A stretch of DNA of 50,051 nt, from positions 1 to 50,051 of the forward strand of contig JBBRNO010000033.1 in the NCBI GenBank assembly GCA_038230275.1. The letters are read 5' to 3'. The notes under the pieces are model-generated. The model was not told the origin of the DNA, did not search any database, and worked only from the letters and a program-made list of their open reading frames with translations. The first letter of the stretch is position 1. Each line of letters starts with the position of its first letter. Positions 33,795 through 41,447 of the stretch are shown here, piece by piece. This DNA comes from JANXXV01 sp038230275 (GTDB taxonomy: Bacteria; Acidobacteriota; Terriglobia; Bryobacterales; Bryobacteraceae). A program made the position numbers and the translations under genes.

Positions 33795-34502
33795 ATGGTT
33801 TCCAACGGGATCTCCAAACCAAAAGCGATCTGCCTGTTGAGCGGCGGACTGGATTCGTCCACGTGCCTCGCCGTCGCCCGCAGCCGCCAATTCAGTTGTT
33901 ACACCCTATCGTTCGATTACGGCCAGCGCCACCGCATCGAATTAGATGCCGCACGGCGCATTGCGGCCAGTCTGGGAGCGGACGAACACCGCGTGGTTCC
34001 AATCGATCTCCGTGCGTTCGGCGGGTCTGCACTCACCAGTGAGATTGCCGTACCTAAGGGCCGCGACGCCGGGGAGATGGCGCACGGAATCCCGATTACG
34101 TACGTTCCCGCGCGGAACACGATCTTCCTGTCGTTCGCACTGGCGTGGGCTGAGGTGCTGGGCGCCTCGGATATTTTCCTGGGCGTGAACGCGATTGACT
34201 ATTCCGGCTATCCCGACTGCCGCCCGGAATTCATCGCCGCCTTTGAATTCATGGCGAACCTGGCTACGAAGGCTGGAGTGGAAGGCACCACGAAAATCAA
34301 GGTGCATACGCCGTTGATCGAGCTATCGAAGGCCGATATCGTGAAGCTAGGCGCCGGCTTGGGCGTCGATTTCTCGCTCACCCACAGTTGCTACGATCCC
34401 GATTCGGCGGGCCGGTCCTGCGGAGAATGCGATTCGTGCATCCTGCGAAAAAAGGGTTTCGCCGAGTCTGGTCTGGTTGACCCGTTGGAGTATCTGAAAT
34501 GA
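33795..34502 (+). CDS. queC: QueC, 7-cyano-7-deazaguanine synthase
   Basis: The 235-residue enzyme converts 7-carboxy-7-deazaguanine to preQ0 with ATP and ammonia, the fourth step of queuosine biosynthesis. The N-terminal PP-loop LLSGGLDSSTCLAVA binds ATP; the zinc site is the late cysteine cluster SCYDPDSAGRSCGECDSC. Standard internal segments YGQRHRIELDAA and VPARNTIFLSFALAWAE are present. ATG at 33795 starts just before the PP-loop strand; an upstream in-frame start (33768) adds nine residues without similarity. It overlaps queE by four bases. Confidence 0.96.
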   Translation: MVSNGISKPKAICLLSGGLDSSTCLAVARSRQFSCYTLSFDYGQRHRIELDAARRIAASLGADEHRVVPIDLRAFGGSALTSEIAVPKGRDAGEMAHGIPITYVPARNTIFLSFALAWAEVLGASDIFLGVNAIDYSGYPDCRPEFIAAFEFMANLATKAGVEGTTKIKVHTPLIELSKADIVKLGAGLGVDFSLTHSCYDPDSAGRSCGECDSCILRKKGFAESGLVDPLEYLK

Positions 34503-35182
34503 TGATTTCCGAGATTTTCTATAGCGTACAGGGCGAAGGAATGCTGGCTGGCGTTCCCTCGGTTTTTGTGCGCACCAGCGGATGCAACCTGCGCTGCACC
34601 TGGTGCGACACGCCCTATACCTCATGGGAACCGCAGGGCGAAGACCAGATGCTGGGCGGCATTCTTTCCACCGTTCGCCGTTATTGGGCCAGTCACGTGG
34701 TGGTTACCGGCGGCGAACCGATGATTGCGCCGGACATCGTGAAGTTCACCGAAGGCCTGAAACGCATCGATCAACATATCACCATTGAAACAGCCGGCAC
34801 GGTGTTCAAGCCGGTGGTGTGCGACTTGATGAGCATCAGCCCGAAGCTCTCCAATTCAACGCCGCATGAACGGGAAGACGGGGAATGGGCGGCGCAGCAC
34901 GACCGGCTGCGCATTCAGCCCGATGTGCTGCGCCAATTGATGGCGGAATACCCCTATCAGCTGAAATTCGTGGTCAAGCATAAACGGGATATTGCCGAGA
35001 TCAAAACGCTGGCCAGGGAGTTGGGTGCGGAGAAATCCCGCGTTCTGCTGATGCCGGAAGGCACCGATTCCCTGACGTTGCGTGAGCGCGCGCCGTGGAT
35101 TGCAGAAGTCTGCAAAACCGAAGGCTACCGCTTCTGCCCGCGCCTGCATATCGACCTCTATGGCAACAAACGGGGCACTTAG
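34499..35182 (+). CDS. queE: QueE, 7-carboxy-7-deazaguanine synthase (radical SAM)
   Basis: The 227-residue radical SAM enzyme makes the 7-deazapurine ring from 6-carboxy-tetrahydropterin. The cluster motif CNLRCTWCDT (C-x3-C-x2-C) appears near residue 29, preceded by FYSVQGEGMLAGVPSVFVRT, and the SAM-binding VTGGEP follows. The C-terminus FCPRLHIDLYGNKRGT is the usual QueE ending. ATGA overlap with queC shows coupling; together they provide preQ0. queD and queF are not in the window. Confidence 0.96.
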   Translation: MMISEIFYSVQGEGMLAGVPSVFVRTSGCNLRCTWCDTPYTSWEPQGEDQMLGGILSTVRRYWASHVVVTGGEPMIAPDIVKFTEGLKRIDQHITIETAGTVFKPVVCDLMSISPKLSNSTPHEREDGEWAAQHDRLRIQPDVLRQLMAEYPYQLKFVVKHKRDIAEIKTLARELGAEKSRVLLMPEGTDSLTLRERAPWIAEVCKTEGYRFCPRLHIDLYGNKRGT

Positions 35183-35191
35183 GCGGCGAAT

Positions 35192-36154
35192 ATGATTGCC
35201 GTCCACTTGAGTGCGGGCCGCGTCTCGGTACAGAAGGTTGCCAAGCCCAGGCGGCCCGATGGCTTTGCCGTCATCCGATTGCTGATGGGCGGAATCTGCA
35301 ACACCGATCTGGAATTGCAGCGCGGCTACTACGGCTTCGAGGGCATTCCCGGTCACGAGTTTGTAGGGGAAGTGACCGAGGCGGACGACGATGCCCTGAT
35401 TGGCAAGCGAGTCGTCGGCGAAATCAACCTCGCGTGCACCAGGTGCGCATGGTGCGCGCGTGGTTTGGGCCGTCATTGCCCCAAGCGAACGGTATTGGGG
35501 ATTGTCAAACACCCCGGAGCCTTCCGCGAATTCCTGACGCTGCCGGAACGCAATTTGCACATCGTTCCGGCGCGAATTGCCACTCGCCATGCCGTCTTCT
35601 TGGAACCCCTGGGTGCCGCCTGCGAAATTTTGGAGCAGGTGAAAATCACGAAAGGCGCAGCGGTGGCGGTGTTGGGTGACGGGAAACTGGGGCTGCTGAT
35701 CGCTCAGGTGCTGCAAGTCGTAGGCGCCAATGTGCACCAGTTTGGCCGGCACAAAGAGAAGCTACGGATTGCGGCGAAAGTGGGCGTCGCGGTAGAGTTG
35801 GTAACGAAAAAGATGCCTGTCGCGGCGTATGACTGGGTGGTGGATGCCACCGGCAGCGCAGAGGGTCTACGGACAGCGGTCTCCATGGCGCGTCCCCGCG
35901 GTACGGTGATTATGAAGTCCACCGTGCATGGGGAAGTCCGCATCGACACGGCGCCCATCATTGTGAATGAGATTACGCTGGTCGGCTCGCGCTGCGGGCG
36001 GTTTGCGCCGGCAATCCAGTTACTCGGCTCCGGCAGGATCCATGTCGAAGACATGATCTCGGAATCGTACACGCTGGCTGAGGCGCCGCAGGCTTTCGCG
36101 CGCGCCGCCCAGCGCGGGGTGTTGAAAGTGCTGCTTACTTCTTCGGCGGGCTGA
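35192..36154 (+). CDS. Zinc-dependent alcohol dehydrogenase (MDR family)
   Basis: A 320-residue medium-chain dehydrogenase. Catalytic zinc ligands are suggested by GGICNTDLE and GHEFVGEV; the structural zinc site CTRCAWCARGLGRHC has four cysteines. The Rossmann motif AVLGDGKLGLLIAQVLQ lies mid-protein. The substrate cannot be read from the sequence; the protein is somewhat short for the family because the N-terminal and C-terminal loops are trimmed. It begins nine bases after queE, so it may be cotranscribed, but no link to queuosine is known. Its end overlaps the convergent secreted-protein gene by 20 bases. Confidence 0.9.
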   Translation: MIAVHLSAGRVSVQKVAKPRRPDGFAVIRLLMGGICNTDLELQRGYYGFEGIPGHEFVGEVTEADDDALIGKRVVGEINLACTRCAWCARGLGRHCPKRTVLGIVKHPGAFREFLTLPERNLHIVPARIATRHAVFLEPLGAACEILEQVKITKGAAVAVLGDGKLGLLIAQVLQVVGANVHQFGRHKEKLRIAAKVGVAVELVTKKMPVAAYDWVVDATGSAEGLRTAVSMARPRGTVIMKSTVHGEVRIDTAPIIVNEITLVGSRCGRFAPAIQLLGSGRIHVEDMISESYTLAEAPQAFARAAQRGVLKVLLTSSAG

Positions 36155-36695
36155 TCATGATGTGCGCGCCGGCCGTGCCGGGGTACATCAGCCAGGGCGC
36201 GGTTCCGGGCGTTGTCGTAAGTCCGGTGGTTTCCGGTGTGGCGTAGGAAACGTAGACCACCCAGCGCAGGTAGGCGTCGATTACTTCGCCTTTGGCCGCA
36301 TCGAAACCTTTACCCGTCAGCACATACAGCATCCGGGGCTCCTTCGGCATCTTGAGCTTGCCTTCGTCCACTTCTTTCCAGCGGGCCTCGTGCCGTTCCT
36401 TACCCTTGACATCCTTGGCCAGTTCCCGGCCGCGGGCCATGAACGGATCCAGGTCTTTGTGGTAGCAGGCGACGCTGAACGTCTTGTCGCTGGGATCGTC
36501 CGCCAGGCAGACCATCTCATTGGTGCCTTTCCGCAGCGTCACCACGGCGCCTTTGTCGTTATAACCGAGCACGGTGGCGTCGGCCCGGCGCTCTTTTGGC
36601 GCGGCCAGGATCGACGATGCGATCTGATCGGCCGGCGGTGCTACGTCCACCGCAAAGGCGGCACTTACGAAGAGAAATAGTAAGCAAATTTTCAT
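36135..36695 (-). CDS. Secreted hypothetical protein
   Basis: A 186-residue protein with signal peptide MKICLLFLFVSAAFA. The mature part has no family I recognise; it is mixed alpha/beta with AKDVKGKERHEARWKEVDEG, a KEPRMLYVLTGKGFDA strand and a C-terminus rich in Pro/Gly/Thr. ATG at 36695 is chosen because the signal peptide begins there; the frame up to 36749 adds 18 non-leader residues. It is divergent from the peptide/oxygenase operon with 94 bases between. Confidence 0.7.
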   Translation of the reverse strand: MKICLLFLFVSAAFAVDVAPPADQIASSILAAPKERRADATVLGYNDKGAVVTLRKGTNEMVCLADDPSDKTFSVACYHKDLDPFMARGRELAKDVKGKERHEARWKEVDEGKLKMPKEPRMLYVLTGKGFDAAKGEVIDAYLRWVVYVSYATPETTGLTTTPGTAPWLMYPGTAGAHIMISPPKK

Positions 36696-36789
36696 CGAAC
36701 AACCTCGCACTTGGTAGTATCGCAAACTTTCCGAAACCATATTACACAATAATCTATCTACTCACTTTGCGCACTGGAGGTGCGAAGTC

Positions 36790-37023
36790 ATGAAACAGAC
36801 ACATACCGGCGATATTCCCGAACGCTCGGGCCTGATTCTCGATGTAACCGATCTCGACGCCAGGTCGATCCATGCGAAAACGGACGACAGTGATGGCCCT
36901 GATGGAGGCACCGACGGTACGGATGGTGAAGGCACCGATGCCGAAGGCACGGACGGCGACAGCACCGGCACTGACGGCACTGACGGCACCGATGGCGGTG
37001 GCACCGACGGCGACAAGAAATAG
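36790..37023 (+). CDS. Asp-rich repeat peptide (Thr-Asp-Gly repeats), candidate modified-peptide precursor
   Basis: A 77-residue peptide with a very strong ribosome site (GGAGGTG, seven bases before ATG). The first ~30 residues (MKQTHTGDIPERSGLILDVT, DLDARSIHAK) have ordinary composition; residues 31-77 are nearly all Asp, Gly, Thr and contain seven TDG units and one TDA, with two Lys at the end. There is no Cys, Trp, Tyr or Phe in the repeat part. The leader-plus-repetitive-core layout and the oxygenase gene overlapping its 3' end resemble a RiPP precursor; it could instead be a secretion-less metal-binding peptide. It overlaps the JmjC gene by 32 bases. Confidence 0.65.
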   Translation: MKQTHTGDIPERSGLILDVTDLDARSIHAKTDDSDGPDGGTDGTDGEGTDAEGTDGDSTGTDGTDGTDGGGTDGDKK

Positions 37024-38158
37024 CCTCGCGCCAGCAACGCTGGCCGGAATACTGGAGCCAATCTCCACGGAAGAGTTTCTTCACCGTTACCTTGGCAAAG
37101 AGTACTTCTACTGCCCCGGACAGTCCGGCAAATTCGCCGGGCTACTGCCGTGGGCGGATCTGAACCAGATTCTGGAGCATCACCGCCTGGACGTCCCGCA
37201 ACTCCGTTTGGTGCGCGAAGGGAAGCCGATCCCGGCTGCGTCGTTCCTGCAATACCGGTCAAACCGGCGGGTTCCCCGTGTCCGTTCCGCTGAACTGACA
37301 CGCCATTTGAAGGAAGGCGCGACGCTGATTGTGGACGCCATGGACGAACTCCAGCCACCGATCACCGCCCTGGTAGAGAATCTGGAGCGGCAATTAAGCA
37401 ATCGCATCCAGGTCAATATGTATGCGGGCTGGCGCAGTTCACCCGGCTTCGACCTCCACTGGGACGGTCACGATGTCCTCATCCTGCAAGTCTCCGGGCG
37501 CAAGCTGTGGAAGGTTTACAGCAAAACAGACGATGGGAAGCCACCCTCGACTCCGCTATGGGAAGGGACGCTCAACGACGGAGATCTACTCTACATTCCA
37601 CGGGGCTGGTGGCATGTGGCGATCCCCTTGGACGAACCGACGCTCCATTTGACCGTCGGCCTGCATCCGCCGACGGGAGCAGATTTGTTGGCATGGGTCA
37701 CTGAGCGGCTGAGTCCCGTTCTTGCCGCGGATTTGCCGCGCTTTGGGACACCGGATGAAAAGCGCGCCTACCTGAACAAACTCCGAGACGCCATGGCAGC
37801 ACATTGGAACGGCGAACTCCTTGACGAATACTTCGCCCATGCCGATGCCCGGGTGCAAACGCGTCCACATTTTAGCCTTCCCTGGACGGCGACACCGACG
37901 GACGAGGATTGGTCGGTAAAGTGGATTGTGCCGAGGAGGATCGATCTGGACTCCATTCTGACGATCCGCGCGAAGGGAAAGCAATGGACCTTCGCGCCCG
38001 CTGCCGGCCCTCTGTTGCGAATGCTTCAGGACAACGGTACATGCAGCATTCGCCAATTGCAGCTCAGTTGTGATTTGTCTCCCCGGGTTGTCCGCAGTTT
38101 TGTGGGCGAACTGATCGAGGGCGGCCTGGTGACGGTGGTGCCCAACGTTCTGCTCTGA
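36992..38158 (+). CDS. JmjC/cupin-type Fe(II)/2-oxoglutarate oxygenase
   Basis: A 388-residue protein of the cupin-4/ribosomal-oxygenase style. Residues ~18-110 are the N-terminal part (LEPISTEEFLHRYLGKEYFY), 110-225 the JmjC barrel with the iron triad H156-x-D158 (DLHWDGHDV) and distal H208 (YIPRGWWHVAIP), and the last ~70 residues form a winged-helix-like tail (LLRMLQDNGTCSIRQLQLSC). Relatives hydroxylate protein side chains such as Arg, His, Asn or Asp. Starts are ATG 36992 or GTG 36998; both lie inside the peptide gene, implying coupling. The upstream frame to 36872 is the repeat region out of frame. Its likely substrate is the preceding peptide (inference). Confidence 0.82.
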   Translation: MAVAPTATRNSLAPATLAGILEPISTEEFLHRYLGKEYFYCPGQSGKFAGLLPWADLNQILEHHRLDVPQLRLVREGKPIPAASFLQYRSNRRVPRVRSAELTRHLKEGATLIVDAMDELQPPITALVENLERQLSNRIQVNMYAGWRSSPGFDLHWDGHDVLILQVSGRKLWKVYSKTDDGKPPSTPLWEGTLNDGDLLYIPRGWWHVAIPLDEPTLHLTVGLHPPTGADLLAWVTERLSPVLAADLPRFGTPDEKRAYLNKLRDAMAAHWNGELLDEYFAHADARVQTRPHFSLPWTATPTDEDWSVKWIVPRRIDLDSILTIRAKGKQWTFAPAAGPLLRMLQDNGTCSIRQLQLSCDLSPRVVRSFVGELIEGGLVTVVPNVLL

Positions 38159-38222
38159 ATTATCCCGCTCGCAAAACGAAAAAATCTTCGGCACGGCGGC
38201 GCGGGTCGATACCTGGCTGCTG

Positions 38223-38993
38223 TTGGAGCATCCCGCCGCGTGGGGCCCAAAGGCGTTTCCCGATGAGCGGCTGCCGGCGTCCATCCAGAAGGCCCTTCGT
38301 CACAAGGTGCGATCTTACCCATACGGACGCCCGCTGCTGATCCGCCAGCAGCACCCGCACCAACAGCCATCGGAACTCAAGGGATTCCTGGTTCACAGCC
38401 GGGAGCAAAATCCGCAGGTGTTCCGCCTTCGGGGCAGTAGCTTCCAGGAACTTCTGGCATGCGAGCCGGAACCTTGGACGGAGCCGCTATACCTGGTTTG
38501 CACCCACGGCGCCCACGACAAGTGCTGCGCCAAATTCGGGTATGCCACTTACTGCGCCACCAGAGAATTGGCGGCGGAAAATGTCTGGGAATGCTCTCAT
38601 GTAGGCGGCGACCGCTTCGCGGGTAACGTCATCTGCCTGCCACACGGAATTTACTACGGCAATGTCTTCGCTCAGGACACGCGAGCCATCGTGCAGGCAT
38701 ACGAGAAGAATCAGGTTGTCTTGCAGTACTACCGAGGCCGGTCGTGTTACCCCAAAGCCGCCCAGATCGGAGAGTACTTCGTCCGCGCTGAATCGGGAAT
38801 TCTGGGCCTCGAAGATCTGCGGTTTCTGGATAGCGACGGCCAGCGGGTTCGGTTCGCGGGCAACAGCCAAATCCACGAAGTTGAATACCGTCCGCGGGCC
38901 GAACCTCTCTCCGAATTCCTGACCTGCAAGGCGTTGGCTCCTCAACCCGTATCGCAGTATGAACTATCCGGCTACCGGGTCTCGCATCGCTAG
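38223..38993 (+). CDS. Sucrase/ferredoxin-like protein (thioredoxin-fold [2Fe-2S])
   Basis: The protein has CTHGAHDKCCAKFGYATY and WECSHVGGDRFAGNVICLPH, the cysteine and SH-GG-RF motifs of the Suc_Fer-like family, which bind a [2Fe-2S] cluster and may transfer electrons. The conserved N-terminus CSELSRSQNEKIFGTAARVD, then TWLLLEHP, begins at 38151 in the same frame, yet no ATG, GTG or TTG occurs between the frame's opening (38133) and TTG 38223. So either translation begins late at 38223, losing ~24 conserved residues, or it continues from the JmjC gene by a +1 shift at its UGA (38156), or by a non-standard start. Its stop shares a CTAG with the convergent cytochrome gene. Confidence 0.82.
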   Translation: MEHPAAWGPKAFPDERLPASIQKALRHKVRSYPYGRPLLIRQQHPHQQPSELKGFLVHSREQNPQVFRLRGSSFQELLACEPEPWTEPLYLVCTHGAHDKCCAKFGYATYCATRELAAENVWECSHVGGDRFAGNVICLPHGIYYGNVFAQDTRAIVQAYEKNQVVLQYYRGRSCYPKAAQIGEYFVRAESGILGLEDLRFLDSDGQRVRFAGNSQIHEVEYRPRAEPLSEFLTCKALAPQPVSQYELSGYRVSHR

Positions 38994-39367
38994 CGGAGTG
39001 TTTTCAGGTAGGTCACGATCTGCCAGCGTTGAGGTTCGGGCAGGTGCGAAAACGAAGGCATTCCATGGCGTAAATCGCCGTTGCGCAGCACCCAGAAGAT
39101 AGCTCCGGGTGACGCCTGTCTCACGATCCGCGAAGCCAACGCGGGAGCCCGTCCGGTTCCTTGAGCTTGTTGTCCGTGACAGCTTGAGCATTCCCTTTGG
39201 AAAAGCTTTCGGCCAGCCCGCTCCGCCGTTTGTTGCGCCTCGTAAGGATTCGTCCGGCTCATTTCTCTGAGGGGCATCTGTTGCAGCAGCGGCTTCCGGT
39301 TTTCAACGGCGCGCAACCCACCCGCTATCAACACGAGAATGCAGCAAGTGATCTTCAGAGATTTCAT
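38990..39367 (-). CDS. Secreted monoheme cytochrome c
   Basis: A 125-residue protein with signal peptide MKSLKITCCILVLIAGGLRA and one CSSCH heme site (FQRECSSCHGQQAQGTGR), followed by RNGDLRHGMPSFSHLPEPQR, where Met supplies the sixth ligand. The domain is the usual class I periplasmic type. ATG at 39367 has GGAGGAAG upstream and overlaps the stop of the barrel gene by four bases, so the two are coupled. It would carry electrons near the outer membrane barrel encoded before it; its physiological donor is not evident. Confidence 0.88.
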   Translation of the reverse strand: MKSLKITCCILVLIAGGLRAVENRKPLLQQMPLREMSRTNPYEAQQTAERAGRKLFQRECSSCHGQQAQGTGRAPALASRIVRQASPGAIFWVLRNGDLRHGMPSFSHLPEPQRWQIVTYLKTLR

Positions 39368-40215
39368 TGTCGCTTCCTCCACATCCGTCCAACCTGGGAA
39401 ATCTCGTACGAAACGCCGAACCGAAGCAAGAACGCGGCGCTTTGGCCGGTAATGCCAAAACCAGGCGAAACCTTGAATGACGGCCCATTGGGAAGAGCCC
39501 AACTCACGGTGGGAGCGAGGTAATGCGAAGTTTCGTGCAGTCCAAAAGTCTGGTGGGTTCCCAGTCCTCCGTAGAGTTCCAGCCCCGTCTGAAAGTTTTC
39601 CCAGCACACTTTGCAATTTTCGGGGCTGGCGGCCAGCGCAAGAGGCCGGCTCACTCCCACGGCGTAGCCGAATTCAAAAGGCGCGTGGCGGACATTTTTT
39701 TCGGCAATGAAGTTTTCCGCAATCGTCCAGCCGCGGACATGGCTGCTAAGTATCAGCTTTGCCTCCAGTTCCCGTTTCTTTTCCTGGCGCGCTGTCGCGT
39801 TGAGTCCGCTCAAATCGTCCTGGCCGTCGTGTCCCACCACTTCCAGCAGGCTGCGGTTGGCTCCGTTGACGTTTTCAAATTCCACGTAGAGTACCGGGTT
39901 GATCCAGTGCTCACGCGGGAGCATCCGGAACCGGTTTTCCCAGCGGTAACCCGTGAATAACCCGCTGTCATGTTTCGTCGATTGCCCTTCCAGATAAAGC
40001 TCGGTTGTCCACCACGCCTTGACCCCATATTCGAGCTCGGTTGTGATTCCGAAGAACCTGTTACCATCAGCGGGCCTGCCTGTTACGTTCCGCGTGGCAA
40101 CTTCAAGGTTGCCCGGCTCTTCCATTTGGTGGGTGTAGGTGACAAAGAAGGGGCCTTCAGCGGCAAGCAGGGGCCAAGTGAGTGCTAAGAAAAAGAGCAG
40201 TCTTCGGTTGCGCAT
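39364..40215 (-). CDS. Outer-membrane beta-barrel-like protein
   Basis: A 283-residue protein with signal peptide (MRNRRLLFFLALTWPLLAAE) and many amphipathic strands: VTYTHQMEEPGNLEVATRNV, TTELEYGVKAWWTTELYLEG, FGYAVGVSRPLALAASPENC. The end FLLRFGVSYEISQVGRMWRK is strand-like. The composition fits a ~10-12 strand barrel. CKVCWENFQTGLELYGG contains a C-x2-C lacking the His, so no heme. It is the first gene of a two-gene unit with a periplasmic cytochrome c. A TATAAG lies six bases before the ATG and AGGA also overlaps that spot, so start mode is ambiguous. Confidence 0.7.
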   Translation of the reverse strand: MRNRRLLFFLALTWPLLAAEGPFFVTYTHQMEEPGNLEVATRNVTGRPADGNRFFGITTELEYGVKAWWTTELYLEGQSTKHDSGLFTGYRWENRFRMLPREHWINPVLYVEFENVNGANRSLLEVVGHDGQDDLSGLNATARQEKKRELEAKLILSSHVRGWTIAENFIAEKNVRHAPFEFGYAVGVSRPLALAASPENCKVCWENFQTGLELYGGLGTHQTFGLHETSHYLAPTVSWALPNGPSFKVSPGFGITGQSAAFLLRFGVSYEISQVGRMWRKRQ

Positions 40216-40497
40216 ACGTATCCTTATATTCGATCGTGGAAGGAACTTTTACTCACACCAGAATTTCTCTATAAGCAAATGAGTTGCGTGTAAGGCCAAT
40301 AATACAGCCTCTGCCGGATGTCTTTCAGCATCTTTTCAGCAAATGGCTTGCAACTGGGATTGGCTGGAGAAATCTCGGACCTGAATGGCCGTAGTTCGAG
40401 ATGCACCAGTTGCGCGGACGTTCCTCTTTCAATCGGCGCTTGACCAGGACGCAGACATCGACGGCATGTAGGTCGCTTTCGATGAGCCGTACTGTTC
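40216..40497. other. Gene-free stretch before the TacAT-type pair
   Basis: About 280 bases between the barrel start and the toxin-antitoxin promoter. The frame at 40269-40514 on the minus strand shows no protein-like pattern. CCGTAC at 40487-40492 is a third antitoxin half-site, 12 bases before the main operator. Nothing else stands out. Confidence 0.45.
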
Positions 40498-40526
40498 TTG
40501 ACCTGTACGGTCACCTACCGTACACT
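40498..40526 (+). promoter_or_regulatory. Promoter with embedded palindromic operator
   Basis: TTGACC (40498-40503), exactly 17 bases, TACACT (40521-40526). The spacer holds TGTACGGT (40504-40511) and ACCGTACA (40517-40524), a perfect 8-bp inverted repeat with a 5-base gap that reaches into the -10 box. Another half-site CCGTAC lies at 40487-40492. Autoregulation by the DUF1778 antitoxin is the likely use. Confidence 0.75.
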
Positions 40527-40544
40527 CAGAGGAGGTAGCCGCCA

Positions 40545-40856
40545 ATGAGCCAAACCGCTGTGAAGACCGGAAAACGTAAAGCAGCGAAGGTGAAGGCATA
40601 TCGCTTCGATGCCCGTCTCAACGAAGAACAAAAGACTCTGATTCAGAGGGCAGCCGATCTCGAAGGCCGCAGCATGACGGACTTCGTGATCCAAAGCGCT
40701 GAGATGGCGGCAGAGCGGACTATTGAAGCCAGATCGATATTAGTCCTGACCGCCAAGGAGTCGGAAGCGTTTGTGGAGTTGCTCTTAAATCCTCCGGAGC
40801 CAGGACCTGTTTTGCGCGCCGCGTTCCACGATTATCTGCGTATGACCGGTAAGTAG
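40545..40856 (+). CDS. DUF1778 antitoxin (TacA-like)
   Basis: A 103-residue ribbon-helix-helix antitoxin: AYRFDARLNEEQKTLIQRAA followed by DLEGRSMTDFVIQSAEMAAE is the DUF1778 DNA-binding core, preceded by a Lys-rich arm. The C-terminal half (AFVELLLNPPEPGPVLRAAF) is the toxin-binding neck seen in TacA. AGGAGGT lies eight bases before the ATG. Its operator is in the promoter just upstream. The acetyltransferase toxin starts immediately after its stop. Confidence 0.93.
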   Translation: MSQTAVKTGKRKAAKVKAYRFDARLNEEQKTLIQRAADLEGRSMTDFVIQSAEMAAERTIEARSILVLTAKESEAFVELLLNPPEPGPVLRAAFHDYLRMTGK

Positions 40857-41384
40857 GTGAGCCCCAGTTTAATTCCATACTCCTTTGAGGCGCTGGGCGA
40901 ACAGGATCGAGCCATCTTTACGTGTGGCAACTTCGAGCTGGACGACTATTTCCACCGGCAGGTAGGCCAGGACGCAAAGCGCAAGGTAGCGGCGCCTTTT
41001 GTCATGTTAAACCCGGAGAGGCGGATCGTAGGCTATTACACTCTATCCGCCTATGCTGTCAAAGGGCATGAATTACCTCCGGCCCTTGCCCGAAAGCTGC
41101 CGAGGTTTCCACTGATTCCGGCCACATTATTAGGCCGCCTGGCGATTAGCACGGATCAGCAGGGAAAAAATCTTGGGCGGTTGCTACTTGCTGACGCACT
41201 CTTTCGAAGTTGGGAGAATTCGCCGGTTGTAGCTTCCGCCGGTGTAGTTGCAGAGGCGATCAACGATTCTGCCGCGGAATTTTACAGGCGTCACGAGTTC
41301 CTTCCACTCGCGAGCGATCCTCGAAAGCTCTTCTTGGCAATGGAAACAATACAAAAGGGCATCCCGGTACGCCCCTCCGTTTGA
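40857..41384 (+). CDS. GNAT acetyltransferase toxin (TacT-like)
   Basis: A 175-residue Gcn5-related acetyltransferase. The GNAT fold is visible: FYLS-like YTLSAYAVKGHE strand, the acetyl-CoA loop ISTDQQGKNLGRLLLADALF (Q/R-x2-G-x-G/L), and the C-terminal AAEFYRRHEFLPLASDPRKL. In TacT relatives it acetylates aminoacyl-tRNA and blocks translation. GTG at 40857 directly follows the antitoxin stop (TAGGTG), giving tight coupling. All core motifs are intact, so it should be active. Confidence 0.9.
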   Translation: MSPSLIPYSFEALGEQDRAIFTCGNFELDDYFHRQVGQDAKRKVAAPFVMLNPERRIVGYYTLSAYAVKGHELPPALARKLPRFPLIPATLLGRLAISTDQQGKNLGRLLLADALFRSWENSPVVASAGVVAEAINDSAAEFYRRHEFLPLASDPRKLFLAMETIQKGIPVRPSV

Positions 41385-41447
41385 CACTAAACCCAACAAT
41401 CGGCTACACTCAATAGTTTGTAACACGCATTGGAGATACGTCTGTCT

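Noticed and set aside
36880..37020. Non-coding minisatellite
   Set aside because: The repeat keeps one open frame after a strong ribosome site and is explained by Thr-Asp-Gly codons.
40269..40514. Possible 81-residue protein on the minus strand
   Set aside because: No ribosome site, no family pattern, and it runs into the antitoxin operator.
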